A program made the translations under genes and the position numbers. Under the pieces are notes generated by a model, which saw only the letters and a program-made list of their open reading frames with translations, did no database searches and had not been told where the DNA came from. Below, piece after piece: positions 6,742-14,485 of a DNA stretch of 21,831 nt (position 1 is its first letter; the number at the start of each line of letters is the position of its first letter). Location: assembly GCA_910580195.1 (NCBI GenBank), contig CAJTWA010000020.1, forward strand, positions 1 through 21,831, written 5' to 3'. The stretch comes from an uncultured Lachnospiraceae bacterium. GTDB taxonomy: Bacteria; Bacillota; Clostridia; Lachnospirales; Lachnospiraceae.

Positions 6742-7320
6742 ATGGAAGATTATTTACAGGTAGGCGTAATCGCCAACACCCATGGGGTGCGGGGGGAGGT
6801 AAAGGTATTCCCAACCACCGACGACCCAGCACGTTTTAAAAAACTGAAAAAAGTAATCCTAGACACCGGAAAAGAACAGCTTGGGCTTACAATTACCCAA
6901 GTAAAATTTTCAAAAAATATGGTGCTTTTAAAATTCCGGGATTTTGACAATATAAATGACGTAGAACAATATAAAGGCAAAGGCCTTTTTGTTACAAGGG
7001 AACAAGCAGTAGCCTGCGGGGAAGATGAATATTTTATTGCAGACCTGATTGGCATGGAGGTAAAGGCGGAGGACGGGCAGCTTCTGGGGGAACTCACAGA
7101 TGTTATCCAGACAGGGGCAAACGACGTATATGTGGTACAGGTGCGGGAGGATTCCCCTTATGCCCCAAGGGTAGCAGGCAAAAAGAAGGAATTGCTGCTC
7201 CCGGCCATTAAGGACTGCATCCTTGCCGTAGACATGGGGCAAAGGGAAATGCAGGTGCACGTAATGCCGGGGCTTTTAGCGGATGAAGAGAGCGTGCACA
7301 AGCCGTTGCATGAAACGTAG
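6742..7320 (+). CDS. rimM: Ribosome maturation factor RimM
   Basis: RimM, 192 residues, assists 30S head maturation by binding S19. The N-terminal domain shows YLQVGVIANTHGVRGEVKVF, the family signature; the PRC-barrel follows, with YFIADLIGMEV, GANDVYVV and LLLPAIKDCI. The start ATG at 6742 has AAAGGAAAG upstream. The protein is about 20 residues longer than typical RimM. The extra tail (GLLADEESVHKPLHET) overlaps the first copy of a 62-63-bp tandem repeat that continues beyond the stop, so the tail may be a product of repeat expansion. Confidence 0.96.
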   Translation: MEDYLQVGVIANTHGVRGEVKVFPTTDDPARFKKLKKVILDTGKEQLGLTITQVKFSKNMVLLKFRDFDNINDVEQYKGKGLFVTREQAVACGEDEYFIADLIGMEVKAEDGQLLGELTDVIQTGANDVYVVQVREDSPYAPRVAGKKKELLLPAIKDCILAVDMGQREMQVHVMPGLLADEESVHKPLHET

Positions 7321-7475
7321 GGGCAGCCAGCCGGCGTTTGGCAGATGGGGAAAGTGTGCACAAGCCATTACATAAAGCGTAGGCGCAGCCTGCTAGGCGT
7401 TTGGCAGATAGGAAAAGTGTGCACAAGCCATTATAGGAAGCATAGGCGTAGCCGCCGGGCTTTTGCAGACGGCAT
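7290..7475 (+). repeat. 62-63-bp tandem repeat, three copies, starting inside rimM
   Basis: Three diverged copies are phased on GTGCACAAGCC at 7294, 7356 and 7419 (periods 62 and 63). Each continues through a GCGTAGGCGCAGCC-like stretch and, in the first two, GGCGTTTGGCAGAT. Copy 1 includes the last nine codons and stop of rimM; copies 2 and 3 fill the gap to trmD. No gene or ribosome site is visible in copies 2-3. Confidence 0.85.
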
Positions 7476-7527
7476 TGTAGGAAAGCAGGGGGCGGCTTAT
7501 CAGGGCTCCTAGAGGAAGGGTGGGTCG

Positions 7528-8265
7528 ATGAATTTTTATATTTTAACATTATTTCCGGAAATGGTAATAAGCGGGCTTACAACCAGTATTATTGGAAGAG
7601 CCATGGAGGCTGGCATAATCAGGATAGAAGCCGTAAATATCCGCGATTTTTCCGCCAATAAGCACCAGAAAGTGGATGATTACCCTTACGGCGGCGGGGC
7701 AGGGATGCTTATGCAGGCCCAGCCGGTGTACGATGCGTGGCAGTCCGTGGTGGAGCGGATTGGGCATAAGCCCCGCTGCGTTTATGTGACGCCGCAAGGG
7801 ACAACTTTTACCCAAGCACATGCCAAAAGCTTTGCAAAAGAGGAAGATTTAATCCTGCTCTGCGGCCACTATGAGGGCATAGACGAGCGGGTATTGGAAG
7901 AAATTGTTACCGATTACATGTCCATTGGGGACTATGTGCTCACGGGCGGGGAGCTGCCGGCAATGGTGATGGCAGACGCTATTTCCCGGATGGTGCCGGG
8001 GGTTTTGGGCAATCAGGAATCTAGCATGGCAGAATCCTTTGAGGGGAACCTGCTGGAGTACCCGCAGTATTCCCGCCCAGAAGAGTGGAATGGCCGGAAA
8101 GTGCCCCCTATCCTCCTGTCTGGGCACCATAAAAATATCGAGGCATGGCGCAGGCAGCAGTCCATCCTGCTGACGAAAAAGCGCAGGCCAGATTTGCTTA
8201 AAAAGGCAGAACTGACGGAGCAGGAACGGGAATGGCTCAAAAGGGAAATTATAGAGAAAAATTAA
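7528..8265 (+). CDS. trmD: tRNA (guanine37-N1)-methyltransferase TrmD
   Basis: SPOUT-class methyltransferase, 245 residues, making m1G37 in tRNA to prevent frameshifting. The trefoil-knot signatures are intact: YGGGAGML (54-61), GHYEGIDERV (113-122) and SIGDYVLTGGELP (132-144). At residue 169, where E. coli TrmD has the catalytic aspartate of its DSF motif, this protein has glutamate (ESFEGNLLEYPQYSRP); I think clostridial homologues often share this, but could not check. Start ATG 7528 follows a GAGGAAGG ribosome site. rplS, which normally follows, is displaced by about 5 kb of inserted DNA. Confidence 0.97.
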   Translation: MNFYILTLFPEMVISGLTTSIIGRAMEAGIIRIEAVNIRDFSANKHQKVDDYPYGGGAGMLMQAQPVYDAWQSVVERIGHKPRCVYVTPQGTTFTQAHAKSFAKEEDLILLCGHYEGIDERVLEEIVTDYMSIGDYVLTGGELPAMVMADAISRMVPGVLGNQESSMAESFEGNLLEYPQYSRPEEWNGRKVPPILLSGHHKNIEAWRRQQSILLTKKRRPDLLKKAELTEQEREWLKREIIEKN

Positions 8266-8325
8266 TTTTATTAATTTGTGAAAGATTTAAATTAGCAGAG
8301 AATGCGATAAGGGGACAAAAGAAAA

Positions 8326-9606
8326 ATGGATTGCTTTTTAATCAAACCACTGAATGTTGGGCATGGAGAAAGTATTTTAATTTATGTATGCCATGGTAGT
8401 AGGGAATTTAGCCTTTTAGTAGATGGTGGAAGCTATGGAAAAAGTGTAGGAGCCGATAATAGCCCAGTACATAATGTGGAGCTTTTGAAAGATATTGGAA
8501 AAAACCGAACATTACATGGATTAGTAGTTAGCCATGTAGACGATGATCATATTGGGGGAATCATACATGTCATAAGAGAGTTGAAAAGAGTGGATGAAGG
8601 CAAAAATTTTTTCCTGATTTTTAATGATTATATAGATCACAGCATTTCTTTTACGCAAGGGGAAAAGTTAATAAATGAAATAAAGTGTTTACAAAAAAGA
8701 GAGAACTTTAATGTAAAGTTAGTAAATACGTATAGTAAGCGGTATATTCATGTAGATACTTGGATAGAGAAAAATTTAAATACGATGCCTTTGCATGTGC
8801 TCTCGATTTTTCAGAGAAAAATGCTCTTTAAAAAAAGGAAAAATAATATTTATATTACGATGTTGGCACCAGGGAAAAAAGAAATCAAAGATTTAATGAA
8901 GGAATGGAAAAAAGATAAAATAAAACGGGAAGAAGGAAAGAAATATTCTGCTAACAGCAACATAATTAATAAGTCTAGCATATCACTATTAATAGAATAT
9001 AATGGAGATTCAGTTTTGCTTACAGGAGATTCCACAATAGAATTAATAAAAAGTAAACTGGATGAGTTAGGGGGGAAAATAACCCATATTAATTATATTA
9101 ATTTGTGCCATCATGGAGCAGGAAGAAATAACAGAGGAATTCTTGAGCTAATAAAGAACTTTAACTGTGATAATGTTTTTCTGTCAACGAACAGTGTGAA
9201 GCACCCAGAGCACCCGTGCCTGTCTATGCTGTTTCAATTACTGAAACTTAACACAAAGTTGAAAATATATCTGACAAATAAGTTATTGTTTCAAGAGGTA
9301 TTTCCAGAGTGGGAATCTTTAAATGACAAAATGTCGTTGCAATCTGATTCTCAAAGCCCAGATAATGCTGCAGAAATTATATTTAATAAAATAGAAAATT
9401 TGGAATTTCCAATAAGTGAAAAAAATTTGAAGAATATTTTGTATGAGGAAAAAGATAAAAGTACAGAAATACGGGTAGACCTGAAACAATTATGTAAAAA
9501 AATAAAGTATCAGTTAACTGAGGCGATGAATAGTGGAAGGATTATTGTGGTGTCAAATGATAATTTTCCACATATTCTTATACAGGGAGATAAAAATGAA
9601 GAATAA
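8326..9606 (+). CDS. ComEC-like metallo-beta-lactamase-fold protein, conflict-system candidate
   Basis: A 426-residue soluble MBL-fold protein. Fold motifs in order: LNVGHGESILI (9-19), LLVDGG (30-35), the metal site SHVDDDHIGG (69-78; H70, D72, D74, H75, with aspartate at the second position as in ComEC-type enzymes), LLTGDS with D235, and CHHGAG (261-266). A lysine-rich insert sits at about 160-215 and a helical C-terminal extension follows about residue 300. No signal peptide or membrane segment. AAGGGG lies 12 nt before ATG. It overlaps the protease-GTPase gene by 11 nt, so they are co-translated partners. Codons are markedly AT-rich beside trmD and rplS, suggesting acquisition. Substrate unknown; similar MBL genes pair with trypsin-like proteases in antiphage and conflict operons. 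Hydrolase activity is inferred from the motifs. Confidence 0.85.
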   Translation: MDCFLIKPLNVGHGESILIYVCHGSREFSLLVDGGSYGKSVGADNSPVHNVELLKDIGKNRTLHGLVVSHVDDDHIGGIIHVIRELKRVDEGKNFFLIFNDYIDHSISFTQGEKLINEIKCLQKRENFNVKLVNTYSKRYIHVDTWIEKNLNTMPLHVLSIFQRKMLFKKRKNNIYITMLAPGKKEIKDLMKEWKKDKIKREEGKKYSANSNIINKSSISLLIEYNGDSVLLTGDSTIELIKSKLDELGGKITHINYINLCHHGAGRNNRGILELIKNFNCDNVFLSTNSVKHPEHPCLSMLFQLLKLNTKLKIYLTNKLLFQEVFPEWESLNDKMSLQSDSQSPDNAAEIIFNKIENLEFPISEKNLKNILYEEKDKSTEIRVDLKQLCKKIKYQLTEAMNSGRIIVVSNDNFPHILIQGDKNEE

Positions 9607-12600
9607 ATTGAATAATATTGTATTAATAGATACTTATAATTCAATAGGTACAGGAATAATTTTGCCTTGCCGTTACGATAAGGCGGATGATGCGGATTAT
9701 AATTTTTATATTATAATTACTAATTACCATGTGATACATAACAGGGAAAGGATCACTGAACCAGTAAGGGAAGTGACGGGAGAAGACATTCATTTAACTA
9801 TTTATGAAAAAAACATGGAAATAGTTTCTGAAGAAGATTATGAAATTGTAGATATAGTGGGGACATTTCCCATTTCGGAAGAGGAAGATATTGCTGCTAT
9901 ATTAGTAAAAATACGTAAGGCGTTTGAAATCGAGGTATGTTGCGAAAGTGATGGGCAGAAAGAAATTGGGGAAGGGGATTTTATTTATACAAAGGGCTTC
10001 CCAGGCATTCTTCAGGAGGAAGAAGAAGCTATGTCAGTTCGGTTTGCAGGGATTTTGCAATTGAATTCGTATAGGTTAGGGAAAATGGGAACTTACCGTA
10101 TGGAAGATAATTATCATTACTATATGGACTATAGTGATGAAGAAGTATTTTCTGGTTTATCTGGCGGTCCTGTTTTTACAGAAGAGAATGGAAAAGTGCA
10201 GATAATTGGAATGAACCAAGGGGTTTTTGCAAATAGCTTTGGGGACAGCCCCTATCAATTAGTCCGTTTTATAAAACTGAGGTACATATTGGAGTATCTG
10301 CGCCAAAATGGATGGATTTTATATAGCTTATTATATGGAAAGATTTCTGTAATATGGATAAAGGAAGAAAAGGAAGCTGTAGAGGGATGGAAAACAGAAG
10401 AAAGAGGTAACGTGAAAGAGGCAATCTGCATTTTGGGTGGCAGCGGTGCCGGAAAATCCTCTTTCGTGGAAAGTTTAGCGCAGAACGCGAAAATATTGGG
10501 AACCGTTGGGGATGGGCAGACAACTAAGACAGATATTTATTATTATCTTTCTACCTATAATCCTAATCCAACTGTTGAAATAGTATTTTTAGAGAAAAAA
10601 TCCTTTACAGAAAAGATGTACTATGCAGTTTTTCCAGATTTGCTGGCTCTACTTTTCAAATATAGGTTTGGGTTAGAAAAGGTAGATATCCGCATAGAGC
10701 CATATTTATTTTTAAAGGATAACCTTGGCTATTTGGAGGCTGTAAAAGATAAAGAAGGATTTGGAAATGAAGTGGAAGAAAAATACGGACATATAAAAAA
10801 TTATTGCATTGGGGCAAAAGAAAACGAAGATTTAGATGAAATATTCCATTGTTATATTGATTTTTGCTACATAATGAATCAGTGTCTAGATAAGATAGGA
10901 AAACAAGGGATTAAAAATATATTTGATATTAGTACACGGGAAAAAATAATGAAGAATTTAATATCCCTCAATGAGTATCATAAGGATGCGAATATTTCTT
11001 TTATGCTTAATCTTGATTTGAGTAATTTTTACAATGAAGGAATAAAAAGAGAATACAAAGGTATAAATATCACAGAACTGGTTAAAAATCTACGTATTTT
11101 GCCAGATAGGCTGAAGCAATTATATGTTGATGATATTTGGAAAGCAGGGGAATTAATTGATAAAACAGAAGATAATGATAAGAAAATGAGATTAGAAGAA
11201 TTTTGTAAGATACTAGAGGAACAAAAAGGTGTGTTTTCTTATAAGGAAATAGGGTATCTGTTTCACGGGGAAACAGAAGATAGCTCGGAATTATATGAAA
11301 AAGGCGTAATCTTGTTTGGGAAGATGTTACAGGAAAGGCCAATAGAGGGCGCTTTTTTTGAAAAGGAAAATAACAAGAAAGAGATAGAAAATCTTTATGG
11401 GGATTTGTATGACCGGGTTATGGAGAAAATAAAGTATGATAAAGCAATATTGCAAAAAGGGGTGTCGTTGTTAGATATGCCATTAAAACAGAAGTTACTT
11501 GTTAATCTGTGTGTACGCAGCAGACAATCAAAATCATTGTCATCATTTGTTGATTATATCAAAGTAAAAGATTCCTATTATTATGAGTATGCAGTCCCAA
11601 TTTATGAGAGTAGGCATAATGAAGTATTGCTGGTAGATACATGTGGTTTAGACCATATTGATAAGGGAAAGGGAAACCGTTTTACATTGTCAGAAAGAGT
11701 GGAACAGATAAAACGAAGGCTGGAAAAAGAGAAAGAGGAGTATAAATTAAATAATATTATATATTTGAAAAAGCTGGATGCTGGAAAACCAACGGAGATT
11801 TGTGATATTTTTGCCTTTATATCAGATATGGATTTGGAGGGTGGCCTATATTGTGTTTTTACAGGTCTTGATATATATGAAAAAAGCAATAGTTCTTTTT
11901 TTGCAGAAAATAAAAATTGGCATATGGACAGGTGCATGGAAGGGTATCCTAAAATCATGCAATATTTGATAGATGAACATAATAAAGAGGAACTTCTTCG
12001 TATGTGTAATTGTGTTCCATATAGAAAGGAAGATCTATATCGTGTTATGTCAAAAAATGTGATTACATATTGTGCAAATAGGGAATTGGTTGAAAAATGC
12101 AGCAAGTACCAGAAAAATAATCTTGTAGGAATTAGGAATTTATTTGAATCTATATTCCAAAAAGAGATAGACTTACTACAGACATCCATTGATGGAAATG
12201 AAGAAAAGAAAAATTATGAAAATGTTATTTGCAATAAGGAAATGGAGGTCAAAGAAGAACTAAAGGGGTTGCTATCCATAATGTTTGACTTAGCGTCAGT
12301 GGAAAAATGGGAAAAATATTATTTCAAGACATTAGAGGCAAATTTAGTTAGATATGAGAGGAATGAAAAAGGTTTTGCAGGAATCCATAACCATACATGG
12401 GTGCATTTATTTATGGAGGGATATCGGAAAGTATTTGAGAAAGAATATGCAGAAGAGTTTTATAAGCTATTTGGGGAATATGGGAAGAGAACATATTCTT
12501 TGATAAGGCAAATGCGGTATAAGTATATTACAGACATTATTGATAAAGAAGAATTTTTACAGGGAATGTATGGAAGATGTTGTGCAATTGATTCAGAAAA

Positions 12601-12943
12601 TAGAATAATAAATCCATATATCGTTGAGCAAATAAGAAGAGAAATGGAAAAATTATCACGGAATACTGAAGAATATGCTAAAATATTGAAAAAAATGACA
12701 GGTTTTGGGGAATTAATACGTAGCTGTCCAAATGAGTTTGGAATTGATAAATTGACAGAGCATTTTTTATCATCTCTAAAAGCCCAAAATAAGGAGGCAG
12801 AAGAAAATGTAATTAATTTTTATGATGTACGGGCAGATATCAGATCCAGAACGGATGAATTGATAAAGGCTATTATGTGTTATGGTTTTAAAAAAGAAAC
12901 AGTAAAAGCGTTATTGTGCAAACGTGTAGATGAAACCCAATAA
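9596..12943 (+). CDS. Trypsin-like protease fused to a P-loop GTPase-like domain with large insertion
   Basis: A 1115-residue multidomain protein. Start ATG 9596 lies within the end of the MBL gene, behind GGGAGA. Residues 1-235: trypsin/HtrA-like protease with an apparent complete triad, H45 (ITNYHV), D98 (EEEDIAAI) and S189 (SGLSGGP). About 275-770: P-loop NTPase with Walker A GGSGAGKSS (281-289), a switch-I-like segment DGQTTKT (306-312), G3 DTCGL (681-685) and a G4-like FTGLD (755-759). DTxGL and the switch pattern favour a GTPase of dynamin/GIMAP-like type over a STAND ATPase. G4 lacks the usual lysine, so the nucleotide is uncertain. Between switch I and G3 lie about 340 charged helical residues. 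The C-terminal 340 residues are helical and unrecognised. I infer that sensing through the NTPase controls the protease; no membrane segment or toxin motif is visible. Confidence 0.85.
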   Translation: MKNKLNNIVLIDTYNSIGTGIILPCRYDKADDADYNFYIIITNYHVIHNRERITEPVREVTGEDIHLTIYEKNMEIVSEEDYEIVDIVGTFPISEEEDIAAILVKIRKAFEIEVCCESDGQKEIGEGDFIYTKGFPGILQEEEEAMSVRFAGILQLNSYRLGKMGTYRMEDNYHYYMDYSDEEVFSGLSGGPVFTEENGKVQIIGMNQGVFANSFGDSPYQLVRFIKLRYILEYLRQNGWILYSLLYGKISVIWIKEEKEAVEGWKTEERGNVKEAICILGGSGAGKSSFVESLAQNAKILGTVGDGQTTKTDIYYYLSTYNPNPTVEIVFLEKKSFTEKMYYAVFPDLLALLFKYRFGLEKVDIRIEPYLFLKDNLGYLEAVKDKEGFGNEVEEKYGHIKNYCIGAKENEDLDEIFHCYIDFCYIMNQCLDKIGKQGIKNIFDISTREKIMKNLISLNEYHKDANISFMLNLDLSNFYNEGIKREYKGINITELVKNLRILPDRLKQLYVDDIWKAGELIDKTEDNDKKMRLEEFCKILEEQKGVFSYKEIGYLFHGETEDSSELYEKGVILFGKMLQERPIEGAFFEKENNKKEIENLYGDLYDRVMEKIKYDKAILQKGVSLLDMPLKQKLLVNLCVRSRQSKSLSSFVDYIKVKDSYYYEYAVPIYESRHNEVLLVDTCGLDHIDKGKGNRFTLSERVEQIKRRLEKEKEEYKLNNIIYLKKLDAGKPTEICDIFAFISDMDLEGGLYCVFTGLDIYEKSNSSFFAENKNWHMDRCMEGYPKIMQYLIDEHNKEELLRMCNCVPYRKEDLYRVMSKNVITYCANRELVEKCSKYQKNNLVGIRNLFESIFQKEIDLLQTSIDGNEEKKNYENVICNKEMEVKEELKGLLSIMFDLASVEKWEKYYFKTLEANLVRYERNEKGFAGIHNHTWVHLFMEGYRKVFEKEYAEEFYKLFGEYGKRTYSLIRQMRYKYITDIIDKEEFLQGMYGRCCAIDSENRIINPYIVEQIRREMEKLSRNTEEYAKILKKMTGFGELIRSCPNEFGIDKLTEHFLSSLKAQNKEAEENVINFYDVRADIRSRTDELIKAIMCYGFKKETVKALLCKRVDETQ

Positions 12944-12959
12944 GGAGGCAAGTGTAATA

Positions 12960-13013
12960 TTGAAATTACTTTGGCGGTTAAATAGGAAAATACAATTTAA
13001 TTTCAGGGTCTAA
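12960..13013 (+). pseudogene. Possible remnant of a third gene of the inserted system
   Basis: A strong AAGGAGG ribosome site (12942-12948) overlaps the stop of the protease-GTPase gene, although rplS lies more than 300 bp away. From TTG at 12960, 11 nt after this site, a frame reads KLLWRLNRKIQFNFRV and then stops where the IS200-like left end appears to begin. I read this as the 5' end of a third operon gene cut off by the insertion. It is too short to assign a family. It could also be chance, since the start is TTG. Confidence 0.4.
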
Positions 13014-13159
13014 TTCCCCGCAGTTCTGCTGCGTAACAAATTTTTTCAAATAGTAAAAGTTGTGATATACTAAAAAAGAAGAAGGAAAATGGTGGGATGA
13101 GTGAATATATACACAAATCGCACAATATATCAGTGCTTATGTCCAGCAAAAAACTTTAG
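13004..13159 (+). mobile_element. Left-end remnant of an IS200/IS605-family element
   Basis: A small frame at 13097-13159 encodes MSEYIHKSHNISVLM followed by a few unrelated residues and a stop. This opening is what I recognise as the N-terminus of IS200/IS605-type Y1 transposases (TnpA), which normally run to about 130-150 residues. Upstream, 13019-13033 forms a CGCAG/CTGCG hairpin followed by an AT-rich tract, consistent with the subterminal hairpin of an IS200-type left end. An extended -10 (TGATATACT) precedes the transposase start. The catalytic HUH and tyrosine parts are absent, so the element is dead. The exact left boundary is uncertain. Confidence 0.6.
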
Positions 13160-13176
13160 AAAATCCCCAAAATTCC

Positions 13177-13205
13177 TTGCATTTTCCCCCGCCCTATGGT
13201 AAAAT
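13177..13205 (+). promoter_or_regulatory. Promoter of rplS
   Basis: TTGCAT (13177-13182) and TAAAAT (13200-13205) with a 17-nt spacer. It lies 80 bp upstream of rplS and to the right of the inserted DNA, so rplS can be transcribed independently of the disrupted upstream operon. Confidence 0.75.
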
Positions 13206-13213
13206 ACAAATCT

Positions 13214-13284
13214 GTGAGATAAGAAAGAGATGGTCCTCTGTTACGAAGTGTATTAAGAACATCCAAGCAAATAGGAGGTCACAA
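13214..13284 (+). ncRNA. Probable L19 leader of rplS
   Basis: The untranslated leader between promoter and gene contains GATGGTCCTCTGTTACGAAG followed about 12 nt later by GAACATCC, so GATG and CATC can form a closing stem around a conserved-looking loop. This resembles, from memory, the L19 leader described upstream of rplS in Firmicutes, a ribosomal-protein autoregulatory RNA. The pairing inside the stem is imperfect, and I could not run a covariance search. The rplS ribosome site AGGAGG is at the right end. Confidence 0.45.
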
Positions 13285-13638
13285 ATGAACGCATCAGACA
13301 TTATCAAAAGCATTGAGCAGGAACAGTTAAAGGAAAAAGTGGACGAGTTCCGTGTAGGCGATACCGTTAAGGTATACGGCAAGATTAAAGAAGGAAACCG
13401 TGAAAGGATACAGGTCTTTGAAGGGATTGTCTTAAAAAGGCAAGGCGGGAGCAACCGTGAAACCTTTACCGTAAGAAAGTTCTCCAACGGCGTAGGCGTT
13501 GAGAAGACATGGCCGCTCCACTCCCCAAATGTGGAGAAGATTGAAGTAGTACGCTACGGTAAGGTAAGGCGTGCGAAGCTGAACTACTTAAGGGGCCGCG
13601 TAGGCAAGAGGGCAAAAGTAAAAGAACTGGTAAGATAA
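13285..13638 (+). CDS. rplS: Large ribosomal subunit protein bL19
   Basis: Ribosomal protein L19, 117 residues, located at the 30S-50S interface. Recognised by FRVGDTVKVYGKIKEGNRER, then FEGIVLKRQGGS, FTVRKFSNGVGVEKTWPLHS and the C-terminal KLNYLRGRVGKRAKVKE. I chose ATG at 13285, 7 nt after AGGAGG; the frame is open further upstream but that part overlaps the promoter and leader. In most Firmicutes it follows trmD directly; here it is separated by the MBL/protease insertion and relies on its own promoter. A strong terminator follows. Confidence 0.98.
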   Translation: MNASDIIKSIEQEQLKEKVDEFRVGDTVKVYGKIKEGNRERIQVFEGIVLKRQGGSNRETFTVRKFSNGVGVEKTWPLHSPNVEKIEVVRYGKVRRAKLNYLRGRVGKRAKVKELVR

Positions 13639-13656
13639 TTCAGGCAGTAGGATGGA

Positions 13657-13688
13657 AGGGACAAATACATTTGTAGTTGTCCCTTTTT
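13657..13688 (+). terminator. Intrinsic terminator after rplS
   Basis: AGGGACAA (13657-13664) pairs with TTGTCCCT (13677-13684), extended inward by TAC/GTA after one unpaired base on each side, and is followed by a run of T residues to 13688. This ends the ribosomal protein transcript 19 nt after the rplS stop. Confidence 0.88.
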
Positions 13689-13720
13689 CGCTTACTTTTC
13701 TTTTTTCATGGGTTTTCTGC

Positions 13721-13828
13721 CCTGCAGCCAGCAGCGTTTTGGAAGAAGCTCGGATGCGTTGCCTGCAGCCAGCAGCGTTTTGGAAGAAGTTCAGATGGGG
13801 CGTCCTGCTGCTTACCATGTGGCAGGAC
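13721..13828 (+). repeat. 41-bp tandem duplication plus a hairpin
   Basis: Two near-identical copies of a 41-bp unit start with CCTGCAGCCAGCAGCGTTTT at 13721 and 13762, differing at a few positions in their second half. Directly after, GTCCTGC (13802-13808) and GCAGGAC (13822-13828) form a 7-bp inverted repeat. Together they fill most of the gap between the rplS terminator and the first lepB. No gene is visible in them. Confidence 0.8.
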
Positions 13829-13882
13829 ATTCAGAAAGCCCTTACATTCAGCACGTGATTGTATAACAAGGATTGGCGGAAA

Positions 13883-14464
13883 ATGAGAAGAACATCAGGA
13901 TTGGATTTTAACCGGAGGAAAAGGAAGGTAAATACCGGGTTATTGCGGGAACTGGCAGTGTGGACAGGGGAAATCCTGCTGGCAGTGCTGACGGCAGCCG
14001 TTTTGGTGCTGTCCGTGGGGTTCCGCATTTCCGTGGTAGGGCCTTCCATGTCACCTACCTTGGAAAATGGGGAGCAGATTTTAGTCAACCGCATTGGCTA
14101 CAAGCTCTTTGACCCAAAGCGGAATGACTTAGTGGTGTTCCTGCCCAATGGCAATGAGAAGGCCCACTATTACATTAAGCGTGTCATTGCCCTGCCGGGG
14201 GACCGGGTGCAGATTAAAGATGGGATTGTCTATATCAATGGGGAACCTTTTGAGGAGAAAGCAGAAGTTTCCGCTATTGAAAACCCATTGCTGGCGGAAG
14301 ATGAAATTGTCATAGGCAAAGACGAGTATTTCGTGCTGGGCGATAACCGCAACAACAGCGAGGACAGCCGCTATGCCAGCATTGGCAATGTGAAAAAAGA
14401 GCATATCATAGGGCAGGCATGGTTTATTGCCTACCCATGGAATAAATTTGGTTTCTTAAAATAG
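13883..14464 (+). CDS. lepB: Type I signal peptidase
   Basis: Membrane-anchored signal peptidase I, 193 residues, removing signal peptides from exported proteins. One N-terminal transmembrane helix (about 24-47, ILLAVLTAAVLVLSVGF) follows a basic cytoplasmic segment. Catalytic serine S55 in GPSMSPTL and lysine K99 in YYIKRVIALPGD are both present, as is the C-terminal box FVLGDNRNNSEDSR. I chose ATG at 13883 over an upstream in-frame TTG at 13859 because AAGGA lies about 10 nt before the ATG. It lies 21 nt upstream of rbgA; the two are probably co-transcribed. Confidence 0.95.
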   Translation: MRRTSGLDFNRRKRKVNTGLLRELAVWTGEILLAVLTAAVLVLSVGFRISVVGPSMSPTLENGEQILVNRIGYKLFDPKRNDLVVFLPNGNEKAHYYIKRVIALPGDRVQIKDGIVYINGEPFEEKAEVSAIENPLLAEDEIVIGKDEYFVLGDNRNNSEDSRYASIGNVKKEHIIGQAWFIAYPWNKFGFLK

Positions 14465-14485
14465 GAAGGACAGACGGAGGTAGAG

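Noticed and set aside
9596..12943. STAND NTPase as in classical Avs proteins
   Set aside because: DTCGL after the P-loop and a G4-like TGLD point to a GTPase-type core, and no TPR-like C-terminal repeats are evident; kept only as an alternative.
13177..13284. N-terminal extension of rplS
   Set aside because: It overlaps the promoter and leader, and L19 starts at 13285 behind AGGAGG.
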